Shown here: piece after piece, positions 54,345 to 61,356 of the stretch
Position numbering within the stretch: position 1 is the first letter of the stretch
Layout: the number at the start of each line of letters is the position of its first letter
From: JBCCDY01 sp039030555
GTDB taxonomy: Bacteria > Bacteroidota > Bacteroidia > Cytophagales > Cyclobacteriaceae
DNA length: 64,000 nt
Assembly: GCA_039030555.1 (NCBI GenBank)
Contig: JBCCDY010000004.1
Coordinates: 124,001-188,000 of the forward strand
Direction of reading: 5' to 3'
The notes under the pieces: model-generated
Database searches by the model: none
Told to the model about the DNA's origin: nothing
Seen by the model: only the letters and a program-made list of their open reading frames with translations
Made by a program: the position numbers and the translations under genes

Positions 54345-54803
54345 TCACAAAGCTAAATACAACTTCATTCCTTCGTGGCTATTCTGAAATCCTAAAGCTT
54401 TATAGAATTCAAGTGCATCAGGCCTTTTCTTATCTGTGGTAAGCTGGATGAGATGAGCCTTTCTTTCTTTAGCCCTTTCAATAGCCCATCTGAAAATTTC
54501 TTTCCCCAATCCTTTACTACGAAACTCCTTTCTGATTCGAACAGCTTCTATTTGAGCTCTTACTCCTCCTTTGTAAGTCAGGTATTGCAAAAACGAAAGC
54601 TGAAGGGTTGCAATTATGTTCCCATCATCATCTTCACCAACGATAAGCTCCTGATTTTTATCCTTTCCAATTTCACTAAACGCTAAGAGATATTCTTCAG
54701 GAAGTGGAATTGAAAAGTCTTCTCGCTGCATCCCTAATTCATCGTCTGCAAGCATTTTGACAATAAATGGTAAATCTTCTTTTTTTGCCTCTCTGAAGGT
54801 CAT
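54345..54803 (-). CDS. GNAT family N-acetyltransferase
   Basis: 152 residues, one GNAT domain. The acetyl-CoA pyrophosphate loop is IRKEFRSKGLGKEIFRWAIE (about residues 90-108), and the C-terminal part LTTDKKRPDALEFYKALGFQ is the usual beta5-alpha4 end. Substrate unknown. Its start shares a base with the stop of the SDR gene, so the two are likely co-transcribed. A decayed partial copy lies 1.1 kb away on the far side of the binding-protein gene. Confidence 0.88.
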   Translation of the reverse strand: MTFREAKKEDLPFIVKMLADDELGMQREDFSIPLPEEYLLAFSEIGKDKNQELIVGEDDDGNIIATLQLSFLQYLTYKGGVRAQIEAVRIRKEFRSKGLGKEIFRWAIERAKERKAHLIQLTTDKKRPDALEFYKALGFQNSHEGMKLYLAL

Positions 54804-55792
54804 TATTCAATATACCCAAACTCCTTAAACCACTCCACCGATTCCAGATAAGCTTCTTTAACGGGTGTTGGGGTGAGTCCAAGTTCTTTAATTGCTTTAG
54901 TATTATCCCCGTACTTGCCACTTTTTAACAGCCGGATGGAGTGGTAATTAAATCGTGGAATTACCTGAGGAAAGAATTTTCGTTCTACCCAGTCTTTAAC
55001 GACGGCAATATTCTGCATCAATCCATGAGGGATCTTGACCTTTGGTTTTTTAACTCCTGTAAGTTCCTCCAGCCATTCGAGTGTTTTTCCAATAGAAACT
55101 TCTTCACCAGTAAGTAAATACCGTTCTCCTATTTTTCCTTTTTCCATGGCTAGAATATGTCCCTGAACAACATCCTGCATCGCTACGAAATCGAAAGCAC
55201 CATCGACATAGGCTTTCATTTTTCCTCTGGCAAAATCAAGAATAGTTTTTCCAACCATAGATGGCTTGAAATCCCATGGTCCAACAATACCGCTAGGGTT
55301 CACTATGACTGCCGGAAGTCCTTTGGCTATTTCTTTATAGACCTCCAGCTCAGCAAAGGTCTTCGCTATTTCATAATCGGTGGTGATCTCATAAGGGCTG
55401 ACGGCCCAATTTTCGTTAGAAGCCCCATTTGGGTTTGTACCCACTGCCCCAAGGCTGCTACAATGCACTACTTTTTGGACTTCTTGTTTTCTACATTCCT
55501 GCATCAGACGGCGAGTCCCCAGAACATTAATGTCATAAAGTTTATCCCGATCTCCACTTCTAATACTCACGAAGGCAGCAAGGTGGTAAACCCGATCACA
55601 TCCTTTGACTGCTTCAGCTATTGATTTCGAATCTTTAAGGTCTCCAAAAGCTCTTTCAACTCCCAATCCTTCAATCTCTCGGTGAGAACTCTGCTCCCGT
55701 ACCAAAACTTTCACCTCCTCTCCTCTTCTAATCAACTCTCTAACCAGATTAGCGCCCAAATGACCAGTAGCTCCTGTAACAAGTATTTTCAT
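54803..55792 (-). CDS. Extended SDR (NAD-dependent epimerase/3-beta-HSD-like)
   Basis: 329 residues. Rossmann motif TGATGHLGANLVREL (Gly at 7, 10, 13), the DxxD-like acidic turn AFGDLKDS, AAFVSIRSGDRDKLYDINV and the catalytic Tyr140-x3-Lys144 (YEIAK). It resembles HpnA-type hopanoid-associated reductases and 3-beta-hydroxysteroid dehydrogenases. In bacterial C-4 demethylation (described in Methylococcus) an SDR of this kind (SdmB) works with a Rieske oxygenase (SdmA); the Rieske gene here is 338 bases upstream on the same strand. That pairing is inference; a plain sugar epimerase or dihydroflavonol-4-reductase-like enzyme remains possible. Confidence 0.75.
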   Translation of the reverse strand: MKILVTGATGHLGANLVRELIRRGEEVKVLVREQSSHREIEGLGVERAFGDLKDSKSIAEAVKGCDRVYHLAAFVSIRSGDRDKLYDINVLGTRRLMQECRKQEVQKVVHCSSLGAVGTNPNGASNENWAVSPYEITTDYEIAKTFAELEVYKEIAKGLPAVIVNPSGIVGPWDFKPSMVGKTILDFARGKMKAYVDGAFDFVAMQDVVQGHILAMEKGKIGERYLLTGEEVSIGKTLEWLEELTGVKKPKVKIPHGLMQNIAVVKDWVERKFFPQVIPRFNYHSIRLLKSGKYGDNTKAIKELGLTPTPVKEAYLESVEWFKEFGYIE

Positions 55793-55877
55793 TCCTTAAA
55801 ATTCAACTGCTATAGATACTAAAACTTAACAGTAATCAATTAAATATTGGAACCCTTTGCAAAGCCCCGTTCCCGTT

Positions 55878-55893
55878 AAAACCTGACAGGTTT
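55878..55893. repeat. Near-palindromic repeat, copy 1
   Basis: AAAACCTGACAGGTTT: arms AAACCTG / CAGGTTT. The same unit recurs with one change 53 bases later. AAACCTG-type palindromes are scattered through many Bacteroidota intergenic regions; function unknown. Confidence 0.6.
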
Positions 55894-55930
55894 CCATGGT
55901 AAAAAGTCTCCTGAAATTGAAAATAAATTC

Positions 55931-55946
55931 AAAACCTGTAAGGTTT
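55931..55946. repeat. Near-palindromic repeat, copy 2
   Basis: AAAACCTGTAAGGTTT: copy of the unit at 55878 with the centre changed from GACA to GTAA, leaving arms AAACCT / AGGTTT. Confidence 0.6.
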
Positions 55947-56130
55947 AATGAAGACTATAAGAGTTATCATGCAGTTTTACGATTCTGTTAATAATTTGAG
56001 TTCAATGCCGTTTAAACAAGACTATCAAATGGTATTTTTTCTCTTGCGAAAGGTTATACTCGTTACTATTGATGGCGATTTTAAACCCTAACTACACAGC
56101 ATTGAATAACCTTAAGCATCATACAAATTT

Positions 56131-57333
56131 TCATGCAAGATCAGGCTCCAGAGTCTGTTCTAGCTCAGGTGTTTGTTGGTCTCTGTATTTCTTAAGCTGG
56201 GCTCTGGTCAGTCCGGCACCGGGAAAGATGAAACGTTTTCGTTCTGCCCTTTGAGCCACTTCCCTTTCAGATTCACTTTCGAGATATTCTTCCCATTTTT
56301 CGAGACTCATCACCTGAAAATCCTTAATGATCGGACTGAACTCATAATGGTGTTCGGCCGGATGCTTATCATGCGCAATCTGTTCTTCTTCTAAAGCCCA
56401 GAGATCTTCTCCTAGAAGTGGAATCACATAGAATTTATTGATGAGATAAATCAATGGCTTTCTCATGAAGCGTGGTATCTGCTTTCTGATCACAGGTATC
56501 TCCAGTGAACCGAACAGAAAGACAAAGAAACATCTGGTTGTTTTTTCATCAACCGGAACCATAAAAAGCCAGTGAAGATATTTATCTGAAATGTTGGATG
56601 CCTGATAAGGATAATCGTACCAAAGCGTCATTTTATCAAAATCTTTACCCTGCTTCTCTCCGGCAACTTTCACCACCTGGCTCTGGCTTAAGTCAGTCTC
56701 ATATTCCATGGTAATGGTATCCCCTTCTCTTCTATGCCCTAGAAGATGTGGGTCAGTGAAAGGTCGTTTTTTACGATGCAGGAAAGCATGATTAAAATCA
56801 CATACGTTCTCAAGCACCATTGTAAAATGTGCATTGATGGTAATATCAATTGGAATAAACTTCCAGGGCTTTTCCTGATCCAGTTGCGGAATAGCTGGAA
56901 TGGGTACTTCCTTCGACTTAGCAGGATCACCTGGAAAGATCCAGATCAAGCCGTACTTCTCTTCCGCCGGATAATGCCCTACTTTGATATCGGGTATTTT
57001 TCCTGATTTCTTATTTCCGACATCATGTGAAATCTCGACACACTTACCGCAGCCATCATACGTCCAACCATGATACTGGCATATCAGGTTATTTCCATCA
57101 ACTATTCCAGTGGTTAACCGAAGTTGGCGATGGGCACAACGATTTTCTAACGCCCTTACTTTTCCATCTTCCCCTCTGAAAATGGCTATGGAAGTTTTCC
57201 AGAATACCACTTCAAGTGACTTTCCTTTCTTCAGGTTTTTACTGAGCTCAACGGCATACCAGTAATTACCATTCTGTCCTATTTTTCGGACTTTTTCTCT
57301 CCTGCTCTCTTTTTTATTTGAATTCTGATCCAT
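56131..57333 (-). CDS. Rieske non-haem iron oxygenase (candidate sterol C-4 demethylase component)
   Basis: 400 residues. The Rieske 2Fe-2S site is Cys66-x-His68 and Cys85-x2-His88 (RCAHRQ ... ICQYHGWTYDG). The mononuclear iron site is ENVCDFNHAFLHRKKR, with His182 and His186 after Asp179. Standard length for an oxygenase alpha subunit of the sterol/pheophorbide type. No ferredoxin or reductase gene is adjacent. It is the third gene of a minus-strand run squalene synthase-squalene epoxidase-Rieske, 11 bases after the epoxidase, which ties it to sterol metabolism. C-4 methyl oxidation (SdmA-like) is the best guess; C-7 desaturation (DAF-36/Neverland-like) or another ring oxidation is possible. 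Confidence 0.82.
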   Translation of the reverse strand: MDQNSNKKESRREKVRKIGQNGNYWYAVELSKNLKKGKSLEVVFWKTSIAIFRGEDGKVRALENRCAHRQLRLTTGIVDGNNLICQYHGWTYDGCGKCVEISHDVGNKKSGKIPDIKVGHYPAEEKYGLIWIFPGDPAKSKEVPIPAIPQLDQEKPWKFIPIDITINAHFTMVLENVCDFNHAFLHRKKRPFTDPHLLGHRREGDTITMEYETDLSQSQVVKVAGEKQGKDFDKMTLWYDYPYQASNISDKYLHWLFMVPVDEKTTRCFFVFLFGSLEIPVIRKQIPRFMRKPLIYLINKFYVIPLLGEDLWALEEEQIAHDKHPAEHHYEFSPIIKDFQVMSLEKWEEYLESESEREVAQRAERKRFIFPGAGLTRAQLKKYRDQQTPELEQTLEPDLA

Positions 57334-57344
57334 TATGAATAATC

Positions 57345-58703
57345 CTAAAAATCCTGTTTATATGTTTTGGGCATTTCATCCCTGATGAGTGGGAATATGA
57401 TTTTGACTGCATCACTCAATAGCGTAATCGATCCTTTTACATCTGACACCCACGATCTCTTTTTCTCCTGATGTAAAATCGCAAATCCTGCTACTGCAAA
57501 AAAGTGTTTAAACAACGTCCATCTGCTTCGTGAAACTCCAGAAAGTATAGACATAGGGCCTGCTGAAAACCTGCCTCCCCTTTTTAAATAATCAAAACAG
57601 GCTTTTCGAAGGACTTTATGCCTGAACACGCTATAAAGGGCGAAAGCCAGAATATTCACTGTCGCATTGCTTTCATGACGCTTTTTATAAAACTCGGCAA
57701 CCGAACGTCTAACACTATACGAATTATCAAGATCGCCGATCTCAATTAGACGATCTCCGAGGGCTTTCACATCTGTAAGTGCAACTGTCATTCCTCCGCC
57801 GGTAGTTGGGTGCCTCATATTCAGGCTATCTCCAAGTAAAATCACGTTACTCTTTAAAACGGGCCTTGAAGCCAGCAAGCAGGTTGGTTTCATTTTAAAG
57901 CCCCCTCGAAATACGGCTTCTTCAAATTTCTGCTGTAGTATTTCAGGCAACTGCGGTTTAATATGATCCAGCAGATAAGACTCCAATGCATCTCCTTTCA
58001 GAACCTTTTCTTCTTTTGGAAAATCAATCAACACCCTTACTTTTCCTGAACCTACCGGATACACCAGTACCGGGGCCGGATCGGCCATAATAACGTGTCC
58101 GTGTGATTCAAAAGGCAGTTCGGCATCTTCCAGAACCAAACCGAGCATATAGCCTTTAATATCTGTTTTGGCCTTATTCAGACCTTTTCTGAGCGATGAA
58201 AGGCTCCCCTGACTCACAATAGTAATCCTGGATTCTAAAGCTGCCGTTTCATTATTATCAGCCTTATAAACCACTCCGTTTACATTCCCGGAATCTTCCA
58301 TTGAAAGACCCTGAACACTGGCCTCCACACAATCAACATTTGAATTTTCTTCTGCCAGCTTTCGAAGGTTCCGAATCAGTTTTCCATATCGAAAACCAAA
58401 TCCACTCGGATGTTTATGATCATCGTTTGGGTATGAAAGCTTCTGAAACTCACCGTTCAGAAACATCGCATAACCTTCGATATGCTGTGCGTCTATATTT
58501 TCCAAAACAGAATACAGTCTCAGATCCTGTAACATTTTAACGCCGCCGGGTTGCAATAACTCGCCAACAATATCTTCGCTCGAATTCCAGTTCCGCTCAA
58601 ATAAAGCCACTCTGAAACCGTTATTTCCTAAATAAACAGCCATAGAAGCTCCTGCTATACCAGCTCCAATTATACAGACATCATATCGATTCGACTGATC
58701 CAC
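57345..58703 (-). CDS. sqe: Squalene epoxidase (squalene monooxygenase), eukaryote-like
   Basis: 452 residues. FAD-dependent enzyme that makes (S)-2,3-oxidosqualene from squalene and O2. Dinucleotide motif CIIGAGIAGASMAVYLGNNG (Gly13/15/18), then the epoxidase-specific VGELLQPGG at 46-54, ADPAPVLVYPVGSGKVRVLI, and the second FAD motif LLGDSLNMRHPTTGGGMTVA (about 285-304). The C-terminal helical end (RKACFDYLKRGGRFSAGPMS; KHFFAVAGFAILH; VIFPLIRDEM) parallels human SQLE nearly block for block; the long N-terminal regulatory region of SQLE is absent. Six bases after the squalene synthase gene and 11 before the Rieske gene: one operon. Confidence 0.94.
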   Translation of the reverse strand: MDQSNRYDVCIIGAGIAGASMAVYLGNNGFRVALFERNWNSSEDIVGELLQPGGVKMLQDLRLYSVLENIDAQHIEGYAMFLNGEFQKLSYPNDDHKHPSGFGFRYGKLIRNLRKLAEENSNVDCVEASVQGLSMEDSGNVNGVVYKADNNETAALESRITIVSQGSLSSLRKGLNKAKTDIKGYMLGLVLEDAELPFESHGHVIMADPAPVLVYPVGSGKVRVLIDFPKEEKVLKGDALESYLLDHIKPQLPEILQQKFEEAVFRGGFKMKPTCLLASRPVLKSNVILLGDSLNMRHPTTGGGMTVALTDVKALGDRLIEIGDLDNSYSVRRSVAEFYKKRHESNATVNILAFALYSVFRHKVLRKACFDYLKRGGRFSAGPMSILSGVSRSRWTLFKHFFAVAGFAILHQEKKRSWVSDVKGSITLLSDAVKIIFPLIRDEMPKTYKQDF

Positions 58704-58709
58704 TATAAA

Positions 58710-59891
58710 TTATGCCTCTACTAGTTCCTGCTTTACAGAATGGTCATTCTCAGACTCAGGTTTGTCAACCGAAACAATATTGTTCAATATCGATACCAGC
58801 TCCACGCATTTATCGTCGTGCAACGATACTTTGGAAAATATCTCATAAACCATCTTCTGAAATACATCTCTGACGTTATCATAATTTGATGAGCCCAAAA
58901 TTAGCTTGGCAGCCAAGCCTTTTCTAATCTTCACATTTCTCCTGAAAACGTCAGCGTTATTGAATATTTCGTTTAGCGTGGCAATCGCCATCACCTGAGG
59001 TATGGCACAAAACCTGAACACTTCCGGGTTCCTGATCTGCTTCAAATATTTTAACGAATCGGTGGCATGCTTTAAAGCATCCGTGATCAAGTGGTTCAGG
59101 CACTTCATGGATTTTTCGGATTCTGAATAGATCATATCCTCCAATCTTTCCGAGTACTCACCCCAGATCTCTTGCGGCCAGAACGTTCTTCCAGCGACTA
59201 TATCTTCATGATAATCCCTTATGATATTGGTTTTCTGAAGGAATAGCCCCATGGAAATTGAAAGATCTTCATTGGCCTGCACTTCCTCATTTTCTATACC
59301 CGCTTCCACAAAAAGTCTTGATAACCCGACGCCTACCAAACCGGCGACATAATAACAGTACCGATCGTACTCTTCTACCGTTTTAACTTCTTTATCCAAA
59401 AACTCACACATGCCTTCTCCCATTTCCCTGCAAATCTCCATGATCACATTCTGGTATTTTTGATCCAGTCTGGAAAAAGAGGAAATCACTTTGGAATAGT
59501 TCTCCAAAAGCAACTGATAATCTTCCGAGTCTCCAACACCCTTGATATTCCATTCAGGGTCTTGATGAAACTGATGGAAATTCTTTAATAAAGTGATTCT
59601 ATCTTCTTTGGAAATACGGGTATCATCTTCGATACTATCCAAAGCTCTTAGCACGAGGTAAAAAAGGCAAACCGGATCTTTTAATTCGCATGGCAACTGT
59701 TGTATAACCACCGAAAAAGATCTCGAAACCTTCCCTAAAACAGCATAGCAAAAATCAATATCATCCAGTTTCTCAGCAAGCTGATTGAGTGGTTTTTTTT
59801 CAGGCTGATACTCCTTGTGCTGACGCTTTATTTTAAACAATGCTTTAAACTCGTCGGGGTATCTAAAAAAATCAGATATCGATAGTTCCAT
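58710..59891 (-). CDS. sqs: Squalene synthase (farnesyl-diphosphate farnesyltransferase), eukaryote-like
   Basis: 393 residues from the ATG at 59891 (MELSISDFFRYPDEFKALFK), chosen because it aligns with the start of animal squalene synthase; the upstream ATG at 59927 adds 12 residues. Two farnesyl-PP bind head to head and are reduced to squalene with NADPH. First Asp-rich motif LVLRALDSIEDDTRIS at about residue 82, then MGEGMCEFLDKEV, YVAGLVGVGLSRLF, the second motif LFLQKTNIIRDYHEDIVAG near 220, and FRFCAIPQVMAIATLNEI. All are closer to FDFT1 than to bacterial HpnC/HpnD. It lacks the C-terminal membrane anchor of the eukaryotic protein. Confidence 0.94.
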   Translation of the reverse strand: MELSISDFFRYPDEFKALFKIKRQHKEYQPEKKPLNQLAEKLDDIDFCYAVLGKVSRSFSVVIQQLPCELKDPVCLFYLVLRALDSIEDDTRISKEDRITLLKNFHQFHQDPEWNIKGVGDSEDYQLLLENYSKVISSFSRLDQKYQNVIMEICREMGEGMCEFLDKEVKTVEEYDRYCYYVAGLVGVGLSRLFVEAGIENEEVQANEDLSISMGLFLQKTNIIRDYHEDIVAGRTFWPQEIWGEYSERLEDMIYSESEKSMKCLNHLITDALKHATDSLKYLKQIRNPEVFRFCAIPQVMAIATLNEIFNNADVFRRNVKIRKGLAAKLILGSSNYDNVRDVFQKMVYEIFSKVSLHDDKCVELVSILNNIVSVDKPESENDHSVKQELVEA

Positions 59892-59985
59892 ATAAGTTTG
59901 AAAAGTTTGATTAAGAAAGCTACTCAATACCCAAATGGAAGTCGTCCGAAAAGTGTTGGTTGAGGTTTTTTACAGTCCGAAGAAA

Positions 59986-61134
59986 TTAATTCGAACCTTC
60001 CAGCACTACTTTTTGCTTGTAAGCGGTTGGGGTTAGCCCTGTATGTTGTTTGAAGAGACCATTAAATGTTGACTTGGAATTGAATCCACAGTCAAATGCA
60101 ATAGAAATAATGGTCAGATGGTCACAGGCCGGATCTTTTAGTTTTTCAAGAACTGCTTTCAAACGATAATCATTGACATAAGAGAAAAAATTCTTCCCGA
60201 TATGATTGTTGAGCACATACGTCAACTCCGATTTATTCACCTCCATCAGCTCTGCAAGGTCAGCAAGAGTAAGTTCAGGTCTCAGGAACGGCTTTTTCTC
60301 CTCCATGCAAGACTCCAGTTTTCTGGTAATCTCCTCTATGCGGATATTGCTTATTTTACTTTTTTGATTTGACTGACCATCATTATCAACCGTTTCTCCA
60401 TATTTTATGGCTCGTTCATAAAGGCTTCCCAGAATTGAAGGCTGACGCAGTCCGAAATAACTTGTAGCATAGGCCAGAACAGTAAGACCTACTCTGGAAA
60501 CCAAACCAAGATCAAGCGTCTCTGAAAAAGTTAAGGCGTTAATGAGACCTACAATCAAATAGGTCAGGAACAGAAGGCTAAAAAGAAGTGCTACAAAATT
60601 GAGCCAGATCAGCTGGATACCTCCGTTGTTGTAGCTCATTTTGGGCTTTAATTTCTTTCTGTACTCCCCAAGTCTTACAAAGGTGAAAATGGTGTATACT
60701 AATACACTAGAAAAGAAGGTAAGCCCAAAAATAATCCTAATGGCCAGAAATCGATCTTTTTCAAAATAGCTCGTCTCATCGAAAGAGATAAATTGACTGA
60801 AAAATCCCAAGTATAGGATAATAAATGCAACGGGAGGCAAAAAATGCAATAGGTCTTTACTGTTGAATTTCGAATCTCCATTGATGAGGTAAGTTGTGTA
60901 TAAATACATGAAGGGGCCGAATGTCATCGGAATGATAGCAACCGAGAAATCCGCCTTCAGCACTCCAAGATTATCTTCTCCCAGAATGGTGATCAGAAAA
61001 CGGAACGCTATCGTTAATAAGCATGCAACCAGCACACGATCAGCAATACTGACCTTCTGTCGGGTGCCTAAAACAAGTGCAGCAAATATGGACTGTGAAA
61101 ATCCTATATATAAAATTGCCTCTTCTATCGCCAT
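59986..61134 (-). CDS. Membrane-anchored AraC-family transcription regulator
   Basis: 382 residues. The first ~230 residues hold six or seven hydrophobic helices (for example IAFRFLITILGE, LHFLPPVAFIILYLGFF, FGLTFFSSVLVYTIFTFV, LNFVALLFSLLFLTYLIVGL). The C-terminal ~100 residues are an AraC helix-turn-helix pair (LRPELTLADLAELMEVNKSE and ISIAFDCGFNSKSTFNGLFK). Common Bacteroidota architecture for a membrane-sensing activator. It lies between the squalene synthase operon and the divergent oxidosqualene cyclase gene, so it is the obvious candidate regulator of both; the signal is unknown. Confidence 0.88.
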   Translation of the reverse strand: MAIEEAILYIGFSQSIFAALVLGTRQKVSIADRVLVACLLTIAFRFLITILGEDNLGVLKADFSVAIIPMTFGPFMYLYTTYLINGDSKFNSKDLLHFLPPVAFIILYLGFFSQFISFDETSYFEKDRFLAIRIIFGLTFFSSVLVYTIFTFVRLGEYRKKLKPKMSYNNGGIQLIWLNFVALLFSLLFLTYLIVGLINALTFSETLDLGLVSRVGLTVLAYATSYFGLRQPSILGSLYERAIKYGETVDNDGQSNQKSKISNIRIEEITRKLESCMEEKKPFLRPELTLADLAELMEVNKSELTYVLNNHIGKNFFSYVNDYRLKAVLEKLKDPACDHLTIISIAFDCGFNSKSTFNGLFKQHTGLTPTAYKQKVVLEGSN

Positions 61135-61175
61135 TCTATCTTTCGCTTCTAAAAATTAACTCCAACTTCCGTTTC

Positions 61176-61188
61176 ATCCTGTCAGGAT
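61176..61188. promoter_or_regulatory. Candidate operator 1, ATCC-N5-GGAT
   Basis: ATCCTGTCAGGAT, a 13-base palindrome around the central T, in the divergent region between the AraC-type regulator and the cyclase gene. The same half-sites with the same spacing recur at 61306. Confidence 0.4.
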
Positions 61189-61226
61189 AATTACCAACTC
61201 GTAAAATTTGAGAGTAGCTGATCCCT

Positions 61227-61260
61227 CAAAAATATTTTAGAAATTTTAATTAAAAAACAA
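61227..61260 (-). promoter_or_regulatory. Possible promoter of the AraC-type regulator gene
   Basis: Minus-strand TTG (61258-61260), 23-base AT-rich spacer, TATTTTTG (61227-61234). The spacer is at the limit of what is reported for this phylum. Confidence 0.35.
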
Positions 61261-61305
61261 GGTACGAATAAAAGTTCGGACGTGTATTTAATACCGACTG
61301 AGCTT

Positions 61306-61318
61306 ATCCGAAAAGGAT
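61306..61318. promoter_or_regulatory. Candidate operator 2, ATCC-N5-GGAT
   Basis: ATCCGAAAAGGAT, same half-sites and spacing as operator 1, centred 130 bases from it and 45 bases before the cyclase ATG. Confidence 0.4.
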
Positions 61319-61356
61319 CGAACCATAGTTGACCTAAGTCCACTTAAGTTTATATA

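Larger units (their letters stand above)
55793..56130. other. 338-base gap between SDR and Rieske genes
   Basis: No convincing coding frame. It holds two copies of a 16-base near-palindrome (see repeats) and otherwise AT-rich unique sequence. A minus-strand promoter for the SDR gene is expected here, but no TTG/TAnnTTTG pair stands out. Confidence 0.6.

Noticed and set aside
55157..55624. Plus-strand 155-codon frame opposite the SDR gene
   Set aside because: Long only because of codon bias on the other strand; the SDR has all its family motifs.
58710..59927. Phytoene synthase or HpnC/HpnD as identity
   Set aside because: Motif spacing and surrounding blocks follow eukaryotic squalene synthase; no carotenoid genes are nearby.
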